DNA of 41,468 bases from a virus. The notes beneath the pieces are model-generated. The model worked only from the letters and a program-made list of their open reading frames with translations. It was not told where the DNA came from and did not search any database. Where the stretch lies: the IMG/VR virus record IMGVR_UViG_3300047678_000666, positions 1 to 41,468 of that record; one strand, 5' to 3'. Positions 13,721 through 21,999 of this stretch are shown here, in pieces. The first letter of the stretch is position 1, and every line of letters starts with the position of its first letter. Made by a program: the position numbers and the translations under genes.

Positions 13721-14329
13721 TCAAGGTTTTGTTTCCAGATGCTCTTGTCGCGCTGCCTGCCAAACTTCGCGCGCGGCGCTGGCATTCATGACTGCGATGC
13801 CTAAACCGACGATCAAATCCGGCCAAGCCGACACCGTATAGGCGGTCAGGAGTCCGGCTGCAATGATAGCGACATTCGCCAGCGTGTCATTGCGGGCCGA
13901 GAGAAAGGCAGCTTTTGTGAGGCTGCCACCATGTTTGCGATAGCGTGCCAGAATAAAAGCGCAGGTCAGGTTGACTGCAAACGCGCCCGCGCCCGTGAGG
14001 GAAAGCGATACCGGATCGGGCGGAACGGGAAGATTGAATTTTTCCCAAGCCATCCACAATGCGGCGAGACCGGGAATTAGCAGAATACCCGCAAGCCCCA
14101 TGCCCAAACGCGCTCGCCATCGTGTTGTCCAGCCGAGCGCGACAAAGATGAGAAGGTTGATCGAAGCATCCTCAAGAAAATCGATGCTGTCGGCGAATAG
14201 GGAAACCGAGCCGATGGCAATAGCGACGGCAAACTCCACGCCGAAATAGGCGAGGTTCAGCAACGCCACGATCAAAACGGCGCGGCGAAGTGGTTTATCG
14301 GAAGATTCAAAATCTAGCTTATCGCTCAC
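13721..14329 (-). CDS. Cation diffusion facilitator (CDF)-type efflux protein, moron
   Basis: A 202-residue membrane protein with about six hydrophobic segments. It belongs to the cation efflux family: TM1-2 reads LNLAYFGVEFAVAIAIGSVS then LFADSIDFLEDASIN with the acidic TM2 metal-site residues, and TM5 has SARNDTLANVAIIAAG, where the Asp is kept but the usual His four residues earlier is not. The C-terminal cytoplasmic domain of full-length CDFs (about 300 residues) is absent. It would export divalent metal from the lysogen. It starts at GTG with AAGGAG nine bases upstream. It is wedged leftward between terminase and gpW, its stop four bases from the terminase stop, so it is cargo. Confidence 0.8.
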   Translation of the reverse strand: MSDKLDFESSDKPLRRAVLIVALLNLAYFGVEFAVAIAIGSVSLFADSIDFLEDASINLLIFVALGWTTRWRARLGMGLAGILLIPGLAALWMAWEKFNLPVPPDPVSLSLTGAGAFAVNLTCAFILARYRKHGGSLTKAAFLSARNDTLANVAIIAAGLLTAYTVSAWPDLIVGLGIAVMNASAAREVWQAARQEHLETKP

Positions 14330-14345
14330 GAGGCATATCTCCTTA

Positions 14346-14552
14346 ATGACTTACACCTTAACACAGCGCGATGCCTTGAAACAGGCCATCGCCAGTGGCG
14401 TGCTGCGCATCAGCTATGACGGCAAGACGGTGGAATACCGCAGCATGGCCGAACTGAAGCAGGCGCTGAACGAGGTTGAAAAAGCGCTCAGCCAGGATTC
14501 CGGCGAACCCATCACGCGGCGCGTCAAAATCTACGCGGAAAAAGACCTGTAA
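14346..14552 (+). CDS. gpW-like head-tail joining protein
   Basis: A 68-residue protein in the exact position of lambda W, between terminase and portal. The pattern fits the family: a first helix (LTQRDALKQAIASGVLRISY), the beta hairpin DGKTVEYRS, then MAELKQALNEVEKAL. gpW plugs the connector after packaging. The start lies 16 bases from the divergent CDF gene and has almost no plus-strand ribosome-binding site, so insertion of the CDF gene may have removed the original leader. Confidence 0.75.
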   Translation: MTYTLTQRDALKQAIASGVLRISYDGKTVEYRSMAELKQALNEVEKALSQDSGEPITRRVKIYAEKDL

Positions 14553-14557
14553 AGCAC

Positions 14558-16063
14558 ATGAATATTTTCTCACGCATCGGCGCGGCCATCGGCTTCGCCG
14601 CCACCGGACGCTTGTCCGCATCCGCCGTCGCCAGCGGCTTTGAAGGGGCCATGCAACAGCGCCGCCTTCTGGCATGGCGGGCGACGCAGGAAAACATCAA
14701 CAGCCTGCTTTCCGCAGGCGGTGATTTGTTGCGTGCGCGGGCGCGACAGATTGTCCGTTCCAACCCTTACGCCGCCAACGCTTGCGAAAGCTTCGTGGCC
14801 AACGCGGTCGGCTGCGGCATCAAGCCGTCTGTTCTGGTGCAAGACGCCGCTTTGCGCGATGACCTGCAAAAGCTGTGGCTGCGCTGGACGGATGAAGCCG
14901 ACGCGGATGGGCTTACTGATTTTTACGGCCTTCAGGCGCTGGCGGCGCGCGCCATGTTCGAAGCGGGCGAATGCTTTGTTCGTTTCCGCCCGCGCAGGCC
15001 GGATGACGGGTTTTCAGTTCCATTGCAGGTGCAGCTTCTGGAAGCCGAACAGCTTCCGCTGACGCGCAACGAGGTTACATCTTACGGCAACACTATTCGC
15101 TGCGGCATCGAGTTTGACCGCATCGGCGCGCGCGCTGCCTATCACTTTTATCGCAGCCATCCGGGCGACAGCACGGATCAGACCGGCAACAAGGGCGAAA
15201 CCGTCCGGGTTCCGGCTTCCGAAGTGCTGCATATCTACAAACCCATGCGGCCCGGCCAAATTCGCGGCGTGCCGTGGGTATCGCCCGCGCTGGTGAAGCT
15301 TTATCTGCTCGATCAATATGACGATGCCGAGCTTGACCGCAAAAAGGTCGCGGCGTTGTTTGCCGGTTTCATCACCAAGAACGCGCCGGAGGATAATCTT
15401 CTCGGCGAAGGCGCAGCCGAAGCGGACGGCTCGGCGCTGGCGGGCCTGTCGCCCGGCACCATGCAGGTGCTGCTGCCCGGCGAGGACATCAAATTTTCTA
15501 ATCCCGCCGATGTCGGCGGCAGCTATGAACCGTTCCAATATCGCACGTTGCTGGCCGTCTGCGCCGCAATGGGCGTGCCTTACACGAATGTGACCGGCGA
15601 TCTGCGCGCGGCGAATTATTCCAGCACGCGCGCTGGCACCGTCGAATTCCGCAGGCGCTTAAATCAATTCCAGCACGACACGCTGGTATTTCAACTGTGC
15701 AGGCCGGTGTGGGAACGCTGGCTGGCCGCCGCCGCGCTTTCGGGCGCAGCGCCCATGCCCGGTTTCGCCCGCGATCCTTCGCGCTACACGCCGGTCAAAT
15801 GGATTACGCCGAAATGGGAATGGGTTGATCCCCTTAAAGACCGGCAAGCGGAGAAGATCGCGCAAGAAATGGGCTGGAAAGCGCCCAGCGATATTATTCA
15901 GGGCGAAGGCGAGGACGTGGAAGAAACCTACCGTCGCATCGCTGCCGACCAAAAACTTGCCGACGATTTGAATATCCGTTTCGCCAACGCGGATGGCAAA
16001 GAACCGCCGCTGCCAACACCGGCACCGGAAGACCAGCCACCACCGCAACCACAGCAGGAATAA
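14558..16063 (+). CDS. Portal protein, lambda family
   Basis: A 501-residue portal that forms the dodecameric ring for DNA entry and tail attachment. It matches the lambda B type: RARARQIVRSNPYAANACES near residue 60, FVANAVGCGIKPS, LQVQLLEAEQLPL, VLHIYKPMRPGQIRGVPW, SPALVKLYLLDQYDDAEL, and YSSTRAGTVEFRRRL near the end. The C-terminus is acidic and proline-rich. It begins five bases after the gpW gene, and its TAA overlaps the protease start (TAAATGA context), so it belongs to one head operon. Confidence 0.95.
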   Translation: MNIFSRIGAAIGFAATGRLSASAVASGFEGAMQQRRLLAWRATQENINSLLSAGGDLLRARARQIVRSNPYAANACESFVANAVGCGIKPSVLVQDAALRDDLQKLWLRWTDEADADGLTDFYGLQALAARAMFEAGECFVRFRPRRPDDGFSVPLQVQLLEAEQLPLTRNEVTSYGNTIRCGIEFDRIGARAAYHFYRSHPGDSTDQTGNKGETVRVPASEVLHIYKPMRPGQIRGVPWVSPALVKLYLLDQYDDAELDRKKVAALFAGFITKNAPEDNLLGEGAAEADGSALAGLSPGTMQVLLPGEDIKFSNPADVGGSYEPFQYRTLLAVCAAMGVPYTNVTGDLRAANYSSTRAGTVEFRRRLNQFQHDTLVFQLCRPVWERWLAAAALSGAAPMPGFARDPSRYTPVKWITPKWEWVDPLKDRQAEKIAQEMGWKAPSDIIQGEGEDVEETYRRIAADQKLADDLNIRFANADGKEPPLPTPAPEDQPPPQPQQE

Positions 16064-17284
16064 ATGACCGTAACCCCACATATCGCGGCACGTCTCTTTG
16101 GCGCGCCGTGGCTGATCTCGCGTGCCAAGTTTGAAACCATCCTTGGCGTGATGATGCCGAAATTGAAGGGCGATGCCATGCCCTTCGGTGCAGCGCCGCA
16201 GCAGGAAAATGATATCCGCATTGATAGCGGCGTTGCCATCTTGCCGATTACCGGCACGCTGGTGAAGCGCCATCACGGCCTTAGCGCCGAAAGTGGCCTC
16301 ACCAGTTATGGCGACATCGCAGATCAGTTTGATCGGCTGGTGGCTGATACTTCCGTCAAGGCGATCCTCTTGGATGTTGACAGTCCGGGTGGGGAAGCAG
16401 GCGGCGTGTTCGACTTGGCTGACCGCATCTTTGCTGCACGCGATAAGAAGCCCGTTTGGGCCATCGCCAATGACGACGCTTTGAGCGCCGCCTATGCCAT
16501 CGCTTCATCAGCAACAAGGCTTTATCTCACGCGCACCGGATCGGTCGGCAGCATCGGTGTGATCGCCATACATCTTGATCAGTCGCAGGCCGACAAGGAA
16601 GCGGGTCTAAAATACACGCCTATTTTCGCGGGCGCACACAAGAACGATCTTTCGACGCATCAGCCTTTGAGCGATCCGGCGAAAGAAAGCATCCAGCAGG
16701 AAGTTGACCGGATTTACGGACTGTTCGCGGCCAGTGTCGCGCGCAACCGGCGCATGCCGGAAGAAGGCGTCCGCGCAACCGAAGCAAAAATCCTCACTGG
16801 CGACGACGCCTTGCGCCTCGGCCTCGCCGACCGCATCGGCACGCAACAGATGGCGCTAGATGAACTTCGCGCGATTGCCCTCGCGCCAGCTTCTTTTTCC
16901 GCAAATTCCACCCGTTCCACCAACCATCTCAGAAAGGAGAACCGCATGGAACAATCCCAGCAACCGGTGTCAGAGGCGGCAACGCCAACAGCACCAGCCC
17001 CCGATGTCGCGGCCATTGAAGCCAAGGCCAAACAGGAAGCGATGGCCTACGTCACCGAGGTCAATGATCTTTGCCTGCTGGCCGGAATGCCGGACAAGGC
17101 GGCGCAATTTTTCGCCAAGGCCACGCCTGTGGCTGACGTACGCAAAGCGCTGGTCGAAGCCAAGGCCCGCGAAGCCGAGGCAACCGCCATCGCCAATCAA
17201 GCTCCCGCCAACGCCAAAACCGCAGCGGAACCGCAGATCGACACGGCGGCGATCTACGCGGCCCGCAACAAGAAAGGAAACTGA
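16064..17284 (+). CDS. Capsid maturation protease (S49/ClpP-like, lambda C-type) with scaffold tail
   Basis: A 406-residue protein. Residues ~45-285 are an S49 peptidase: VAILPITGTLV, LLDVDSPGGEAGG, then ALSAAYAIASSATRLYL with the expected nucleophilic serine, and GSVGSIGVI. The serine peptidase trims capsid and scaffold during head assembly. The last ~110 residues are a separate, helical, charged region that equals the nested scaffold gene described next, as in lambda C/Nu3. It directly abuts the portal gene. Confidence 0.92.
   Translation: MTVTPHIAARLFGAPWLISRAKFETILGVMMPKLKGDAMPFGAAPQQENDIRIDSGVAILPITGTLVKRHHGLSAESGLTSYGDIADQFDRLVADTSVKAILLDVDSPGGEAGGVFDLADRIFAARDKKPVWAIANDDALSAAYAIASSATRLYLTRTGSVGSIGVIAIHLDQSQADKEAGLKYTPIFAGAHKNDLSTHQPLSDPAKESIQQEVDRIYGLFAASVARNRRMPEEGVRATEAKILTGDDALRLGLADRIGTQQMALDELRAIALAPASFSANSTRSTNHLRKENRMEQSQQPVSEAATPTAPAPDVAAIEAKAKQEAMAYVTEVNDLCLLAGMPDKAAQFFAKATPVADVRKALVEAKAREAEATAIANQAPANAKTAAEPQIDTAAIYAARNKKGN
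16946..17284 (+). CDS. Nested scaffold protein (Nu3-like), in-frame internal start
   Basis: Inside the protease gene, AAAGGAGA at 16933-16940 lies six bases before an in-frame ATG at 16946. This would give a 112-residue protein beginning MEQSQQPVSEAATP, rich in Ala, Glu and Lys and helical, with an Ala/Pro linker before IEAKAKQEAMAYVTEVND. This mirrors lambda, where scaffold Nu3 is made from an internal start in gene C. The strong ribosome-binding site in the middle of a coding frame is the main evidence. Confidence 0.75.
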   Translation: MEQSQQPVSEAATPTAPAPDVAAIEAKAKQEAMAYVTEVNDLCLLAGMPDKAAQFFAKATPVADVRKALVEAKAREAEATAIANQAPANAKTAAEPQIDTAAIYAARNKKGN

Positions 17285-17285
17285 C

Positions 17286-17924
17286 ATGACCACGCTTACC
17301 GAAGGCCAACACGCCGCCGAATTCATTGCATCGGAGGCGAACGGCAGCCTCTCGCGCGAGAGCATCACCGTTCTCGCCGATCAGGTGCTTCAGCCCGGCC
17401 ATGTGCTTGGCAAAGTCATGGTCGGGGCCGCAACCGGCGCGGCTGTTGCCGGGAATACCGGCACCGGCGCGATTTCTGCGGTCAGCGCGGGATCTACCGC
17501 CAAGCCGGGCGTCTATCAGGCGATCTGCATCGAACCTGCCGCTGATGCTGGCACGTTCGAAGTGGAAGACCCGGATGGCGTGATCATCGGCAAGGCCACG
17601 GTCGGCGTCGCCTTCACCGGCCCGGTGAATTTCACCATTGGCGACGCGACGGATTTCGTCGCGGGCGACCGCTTCACCATCACTGTCGCGGCGGGTTCCG
17701 GCAAATACAAGGAATACAACCCCGCCAATACGGACGGCAGCCAAATGGCGGTCGCGCTTCTGCTGGATGCCGTCAATGCCACCGGTGCCGACAAGCCCGG
17801 AGTGGCCATCGCACGGCAGGCGGAAGTCAACGCCGCCGAACTCATCTGGTTTTCGGGCGCAACCGACAACCAGAAAGCAGCCGGTGCCGACCAGCTGCGC
17901 CTGCAATCCATCATCGCTCGCTAA
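17286..17924 (+). CDS. Head decoration protein (gpD/HDPD-like)
   Basis: A 212-residue protein between scaffold and capsid, the place of lambda D. The N-terminal ~60 residues hold the usual decoration pattern (TEGQHAAEFIASEANGSLSR, ITVLADQVLQPGHVLGKV). The middle is beta-rich with GPVNFTIGDATDFVAGDRF, and the end has MAVALLLDAVNATGADKPG and IARQAEVNAAELIWF. It would stabilise expanded capsids. The ATG at 17286 is chosen because it follows the protease stop by one base with AAAGGAAA upstream. Longer in-frame starts would lie inside the protease gene. Confidence 0.88.
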   Translation: MTTLTEGQHAAEFIASEANGSLSRESITVLADQVLQPGHVLGKVMVGAATGAAVAGNTGTGAISAVSAGSTAKPGVYQAICIEPAADAGTFEVEDPDGVIIGKATVGVAFTGPVNFTIGDATDFVAGDRFTITVAAGSGKYKEYNPANTDGSQMAVALLLDAVNATGADKPGVAIARQAEVNAAELIWFSGATDNQKAAGADQLRLQSIIAR

Positions 17925-17942
17925 CCTCAAGGAGAATAGCCC

Positions 17943-18959
17943 ATGCCTACGCTTGATATTTTTAACAACAACGCCTTTTCGATGGTGTCGCTCACCGACG
18001 CCATCAACAAGGTTCCCTTCGTACCCGGACGCATCGGGCAACTGGGAATTTTCGATGAAATGGGTGTTTCCACCACCAGCGTGATGATCGAAGAGCGCGA
18101 AGGTTCCCTCTCGCTCATCGAAACCAGCGCGCGCGGCGCACCCGCACAGCAAAACCAGCACAACAAACGCAAAGCGCGTTCGCTGGTCGTGCCGCATATC
18201 GCGCTGGAGGACACCATTCTCGCTGACGAAGTGCAGAATGTTCGCGCCTTCGGTTCGGAAGCTTTGCTTGACGGCGTGCAAAACGTGGTTCAGCTCCGCC
18301 TTGCGGAGATGGCGCGCAAGCATGACGCCACGCTGGAGCATCTGCGCGTCGGCGCGATCAAGGGCCAAATCCTTGATGCCGATGGCACCACGGTGCTTTA
18401 CGATCTGTTCACGGAATTCGGCGTCAGCCAGTATTCCGAGATCGACTTTGACCTTGATAACGCCAGCCCCGCCGCCGGTGCGGTCAAGAAAAAGTGCCAC
18501 GATGTCCGGCGCAAGATCGAAGATGAACTGGGTGCGGCCCCTTATGACCACATCCACGCTTTTTGTTCGCAAAGCTTCTTCGATGACCTTGTGGCGCATC
18601 CCGAAGTCACCAAATCCTATGACCGCTATCAGGAAAGCATTTTCCTGCGCACCGGTCAGGCGCGCGGTTCCTTCGAATACGCCAACATCACCTTCGAGGA
18701 ATATCGCGGCAAGGTCGGCAGCGTGGATTTCATTCCCGCTGACAAGGCCTATTTCCTCCCTGTCGGCGTGCCGGGCCTGTTCCGCCAATACAATGCGCCC
18801 GCCGATTTCGTGGAAACGGCAAACACCATCGGCCTGCCGCGCTACGCGAAACAGGCGATTGATCAGCAGTTCGCGCGCTGGGTTAAACTGCACACGCAGT
18901 CGAACCCGTTGCCTATCTGCACGCGCCCTCGCGTGTTGATCAAGGCGAAGCGCACCTGA
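17943..18959 (+). CDS. Major capsid protein E (lambda gpE family)
   Basis: A 338-residue HK97-fold capsid protein of the Phage_cap_E family. Typical parts are NAFSMVSLTDAINKVPFVPG at the start, TSVMIEEREGSLSLIETSAR, VVPHIALEDTILADEVQNVR, LRLAEMARKHDATLEHLRVG, FTEFGVSQ, and VDFIPADKAYFLPVGVPGLF near the end. The length equals that of lambda gpE. AAGGAGA stands before the ATG. The stop overlaps the next start (TGATG). Confidence 0.96.
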   Translation: MPTLDIFNNNAFSMVSLTDAINKVPFVPGRIGQLGIFDEMGVSTTSVMIEEREGSLSLIETSARGAPAQQNQHNKRKARSLVVPHIALEDTILADEVQNVRAFGSEALLDGVQNVVQLRLAEMARKHDATLEHLRVGAIKGQILDADGTTVLYDLFTEFGVSQYSEIDFDLDNASPAAGAVKKKCHDVRRKIEDELGAAPYDHIHAFCSQSFFDDLVAHPEVTKSYDRYQESIFLRTGQARGSFEYANITFEEYRGKVGSVDFIPADKAYFLPVGVPGLFRQYNAPADFVETANTIGLPRYAKQAIDQQFARWVKLHTQSNPLPICTRPRVLIKAKRT

Positions 18960-19267
18960 TGTTTGCGGATATGGTGGCGGCGCTTTTCGCCGATCCGGTG
19001 CTGTCGAAGCCCGCCATCTATCAGCCTCAAGGCAGCGCCGAAACCTTGCTGATCAGGGTGATGACAAAGCAGCCGGATGTGCTGACCGGCTTCGGCGACG
19101 GCCAGATCCATACCGCCACATCGCTTTTCGATGTTCAGGCCAAGGATGTGGCGCAGCCCGCGGTTGGCGATCAGCTCACGGTCGGCGACATCGCTTATGT
19201 CGTGCAGTCCGAGCCGGTTGCCGACCGCGAAAGGCTGATCTGGACGCTGAATGTGAAACCGGCATGA
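18959..19267 (+). CDS. Head-tail attachment protein (FII-like)
   Basis: A 102-residue protein following the capsid gene. It begins MFADMVAALFADPVLSKPA and continues LIRVMTKQPDVL, ATSLFDVQAKDVAQPAVGD, DIAYVVQSEPVADRERLIW, the pattern of small head-tail joining proteins of the lambda FII / phage_attach type. It overlaps both neighbours by a few bases. Confidence 0.75.
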   Translation: MFADMVAALFADPVLSKPAIYQPQGSAETLLIRVMTKQPDVLTGFGDGQIHTATSLFDVQAKDVAQPAVGDQLTVGDIAYVVQSEPVADRERLIWTLNVKPA

Positions 19268-19911
19268 AGCTTCTGGCCGCTCTGCAAGGCAACCTGAAAT
19301 CCGTGATGGCCGCCGAAGTTAAAGCAGCGGAACAAGCGGTGATGCAGGGCGTGCGGCAGGCGACGGACGGCCTCAAACTGGAGCTGCGCGGTCAGGTAAC
19401 AGGCGCGGGCCTCGGCACGCGCCTTTCAAATACCTGGCGCGGCGACGTTTATCCGAAAGGAACGCAAAGCGTCAATGCCGCAGGGTTTGTCTGGAGCAAA
19501 GCGCCGCAGATTATCGGCGCGTTCGATGAAGGCGTAACCATCCGCAGCAAGCGCGGGCGGTTTCTCGCCATCCCGACGCAATACGTCATTCGCAGGCGTA
19601 ATAAGCGCGTTTCGCCCGCCGATTTTGAGGAAGCCGGAATTCCGCTGCGCTATATCCCGCCGCTGGGCGCGCGCCGTGTCGGACTTCTGGTCGTTGATAA
19701 TTTCCGCGTCACGAAAAAAGGCCGGGCGCGTGTGGCTTCACCCACTGCGCTTCGCACCGGGCGCGGCCTGACCACCATCGTCATGTTCATTCTGGTGCCG
19801 CAGGTGAGCATTACCAAACGCTTTGACATCGACACCGCATCCCGCAAATGGATCGACCGGTTGCCGCAACTGGTCGTGGCGGGCTGGCCGGATGAAAAGG
19901 AAACAGCATGA
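19264..19911 (+). CDS. DUF6441-like protein, probable tail completion (gpZ-like)
   Basis: A 215-residue protein. Features include GLKLELRGQVTGAGLGTRLS, NTWRGDVYPKG, FDEGVTIRSKRGRFLAIPT, PLRYIPPLGARRVGLLVVDN and a C-terminal WIDRLPQLVV. I associate this with DUF6441, found in alphaproteobacterial siphophages between the head-tail connector and the tail terminator. By position it equals lambda Z. The specific function is inferred from synteny. It overlaps both neighbours in ATGA-type junctions. Confidence 0.7.
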   Translation: MKLLAALQGNLKSVMAAEVKAAEQAVMQGVRQATDGLKLELRGQVTGAGLGTRLSNTWRGDVYPKGTQSVNAAGFVWSKAPQIIGAFDEGVTIRSKRGRFLAIPTQYVIRRRNKRVSPADFEEAGIPLRYIPPLGARRVGLLVVDNFRVTKKGRARVASPTALRTGRGLTTIVMFILVPQVSITKRFDIDTASRKWIDRLPQLVVAGWPDEKETA

Positions 19912-20339
19912 CGACCGCGCGCGAAAACATTTTGCAGGCGTTATTCGAAGTTCTGCAAACCGTCACAGGGCCGGTTGTGCTGCGAAATGAAGTGTTGCCG
20001 GAGAAAATACCGAACGGCGGGTTGATCATCCTGCGCGACGGCGATCCGGGCGAAGCGGAAGTGACGCTGTCGCCGCTTTCTTATTACTGGCAGCACCGGG
20101 CGGTGTTGGAAGTCATCGTCACCGGCGCGGACGCGGCGGCAAGGGATACGGCGCTGGATGATCTCTTCGCGTCGATTTCGACCGCCATCAATGCCGACCG
20201 CACGCTAGGCGGGGTTTGCGATCTGGTAACGCCGCAAGCGCCTGACACCAGCGCGCTTGCCATCGAAGGTGCCGCAGGCATCAAGGCCGCGACTGTCGCG
20301 GTTGAACTGATTTACGTCACAGCCGACCAGCTCGGCTGA
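19908..20339 (+). CDS. Tail terminator-like protein (gpU-like)
   Basis: A 143-residue protein. The pattern RENILQALFEVLQTVTGPVV, LPEKIPNGGLIILRDGDPGE, RAVLEVIVTGADAA, LDDLFASISTAINADRTLGG and AATVAVELIYVTAD is typical of minor tail/tail terminator proteins of the gpU position, often labelled acyl-CoA transferase in databases by an old misannotation. It would cap the tail tube after elongation and join it to the head. Confidence 0.75.
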   Translation: MTTARENILQALFEVLQTVTGPVVLRNEVLPEKIPNGGLIILRDGDPGEAEVTLSPLSYYWQHRAVLEVIVTGADAAARDTALDDLFASISTAINADRTLGGVCDLVTPQAPDTSALAIEGAAGIKAATVAVELIYVTADQLG

Positions 20340-20363
20340 TCTTTCACAACAAGGGAGGCTTAC

Positions 20364-21305
20364 ATGGCACGCGCTTACGGCGCTAACGCCCAGCTTTTGG
20401 GCAAATTTGAATCCGCGTATGGCACGGTGCCTAGCGGCAACTTCATCAAATTTCCTTTCGTTTCATCCGAACTCGGATCGGAACAGGGATTGATCGCGTC
20501 CGACCTTCTGGGTCAGGGCCGCGATCCAGCACAGCCGATCCGCGACGTGATCAAGGTAACCGGCGATGTTGTGGTGCCGGTCGATGCACGGAATTTCGGC
20601 CACTGGCTGAAGGCGCTCTTGGGCGCGCCCGTGACCACCGGCACCGATCCTTACACGCATACCTACAAATCCGGCGCTTCCAGCCTACCCAGCATCGCGC
20701 TTGAGGTCGGCATGCCGGATATTCCCGCTTACTTCATGAATGCGGGTGTGCGCGTCAATTCGGCGCAGTTGAGCTTTGCCCGGTCGGGCGCAGCCAACGC
20801 CACGCTGAATTGCATTGCGCAAGGCGAGGATCGCGGCGGCAGCAGTGATGGCGGCACGCCGACCTCAGCGGCGCTCACGCGCTTCAACCAGTTTCAGGGT
20901 TCGGTCAAGAAAGACGGAACGCAGCTCGGCAATGTTACCGGCGCACAGCTGACCTACACCAACAACCTTGAAACCATCGAAACCATCCGTGCAGACGGCA
21001 AGATCGATGGCGCTGATCCCACCATCGCGGCGCTGACCGGCACCATCGATGTGCGCTTCGCCGATACCGCGCTGATCGATGCGGCAACCGACAACACGCC
21101 GGTTGAATTGGCTTTTGCCTACACGATTGATGCCGATACGCATCTGATCTTTACGGCGCACGAAGTTTATTTGCCGAAACCGAAGCTGGCGATCAGCGGG
21201 CCGGGCGGCGTGCAAGCCAGTTTCAACTGGCAGGCCGCCAAGAACACGACCGCTGGCTGCATGCTGACGGTTGAACTTCTGAACGATGTGGAGACTTACG
21301 CATGA
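20364..21305 (+). CDS. Major tail tube protein
   Basis: A 313-residue beta-rich protein. Conserved stretches are MARAYGANAQLLGKFESAYG, VSSELGSEQGLIASDLLGQG, VTGDVVVPVDARNFGHWLKA, LLGAPVTTG, YTHTYKSG and a C-terminal FNWQAAKN. It lies between the terminator-like protein and the tail chaperone, as lambda V does. AGGGAGG sits seven bases before the ATG, one of the strongest ribosome-binding sites in the late operon, as expected for the most abundant tail protein. Confidence 0.88.
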   Translation: MARAYGANAQLLGKFESAYGTVPSGNFIKFPFVSSELGSEQGLIASDLLGQGRDPAQPIRDVIKVTGDVVVPVDARNFGHWLKALLGAPVTTGTDPYTHTYKSGASSLPSIALEVGMPDIPAYFMNAGVRVNSAQLSFARSGAANATLNCIAQGEDRGGSSDGGTPTSAALTRFNQFQGSVKKDGTQLGNVTGAQLTYTNNLETIETIRADGKIDGADPTIAALTGTIDVRFADTALIDAATDNTPVELAFAYTIDADTHLIFTAHEVYLPKPKLAISGPGGVQASFNWQAAKNTTAGCMLTVELLNDVETYA

Positions 21306-21649
21306 TCCGGCTTGATTTGAAACGCGAAGCTTACTGGCTCGACCTTCCCTATGGCGTGCGCCTCAATGTGCGCCCGGCTACAACCGCTTTTGTCATGTCC
21401 GCCCGCGTGCAGGTACTGAAAGACCTGCAAGGCGAAGATGACACGGCGGTGCGCAGCGCAGCGCTGCTGAAAAATCTCGCCCAGCAATCCGTTATCGCGT
21501 GGGAAGGCGTCGGCGACAGCGAAGGCAACCCCGCCGAGGTTACGCCGGAGGCCGTGGCCGCATTGATGGATTTGTGGCCGCTTGCCGATGCCTTTGAACG
21601 GCTTTATCTCGGCCCGGCGCTGATACTGGAACAGGAAAAAAACGCCTGA
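21302..21649 (+). CDS. Tail assembly chaperone, short form (gpG-like)
   Basis: A 115-residue protein overlapping the tail tube gene by four bases. It has YGVRLNVRPATTAFVMSARV, AALLKNLAQQSVIAWEGVGD and VAALMDLWPLADAFERLYLG, the layout of small phage tail chaperones whose gene ends in a slippery sequence. It binds the tape measure protein during tail assembly. The last codons GAA AAA AAC contain the heptamer A AAA AAC at 21637-21643, just before the stop. A fraction of ribosomes would slip to make the long form. Confidence 0.82.
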   Translation: MIRLDLKREAYWLDLPYGVRLNVRPATTAFVMSARVQVLKDLQGEDDTAVRSAALLKNLAQQSVIAWEGVGDSEGNPAEVTPEAVAALMDLWPLADAFERLYLGPALILEQEKNA

Positions 21650-21999
21650 CGGCTCGCTGCCGCTGGCATTTTGGCGGCGGGCCGGATTATTGCGGCGCTT
21701 GCGCGGACGCGCAATTGCCATGTTCAAAAGGCGAAGCCAGCGCCGAAGGGCAGCGCTGCCCCTATGCCGAACATGAGCCGCACACGCACGAAGGTTGGGA
21801 AGCGTGGGACATCGCTTTGCGCTGCGCCGGACAATTGCGCATGACGCAGTTGGCCGTTATCGGAATGGATTTTTCCGCTGCCTTCGCGCTGATCGATGCG
21901 CTGGGCTATGACCGGATTAGCGCGGCGAACTTTTTGCCCGCCTGCGAAGACGGCATGGCGGCAGCGATTAATGAGAAAATTTCTGCCGGTTTGAAGTGA
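21302..21999 (+). CDS. Tail assembly chaperone, long form by -1 frameshift (gpGT-like)
   Basis: If ribosomes slip back one base at A AAA AAC (21637-21643), translation passes the 21647 stop and continues in the -1 frame to 21999, adding about 118 residues. The extension has a Cys/His-rich start (PDYCGACADAQLPC, RCPYAEHEPHTHEGWEAWD), then LRCAGQLRMTQLAVIGMDFS and AANFLPACEDGM. The -1 frame has no good start codon of its own near the junction, only a weak TTG at 21715. In lambda the same arrangement gives G and GT, needed in a fixed ratio for tail assembly. Confidence 0.8.
21637..21643 (+). promoter_or_regulatory. -1 programmed frameshift site A AAA AAC
   Basis: This canonical X XXY YYZ heptamer is in phase with the zero frame of the short chaperone, two codons before its stop. 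A possible stem, GCCGC/GCGGC at about 21655-21675, begins 12-15 bases downstream and could stimulate slippage. Confidence 0.8.

Noticed and set aside
16860-17285. Extension of the decoration protein frame upstream of 17286
   Set aside because: The Pro/Arg-rich sequence overlaps the protease/scaffold gene in another frame and does not resemble decoration proteins.
17061-18893. Open frame of 610 codons on the minus strand across decoration and capsid genes
   Set aside because: It is antisense to two well recognised phage genes, has no family resemblance, and arises from GC-rich codon bias in the opposite frame.
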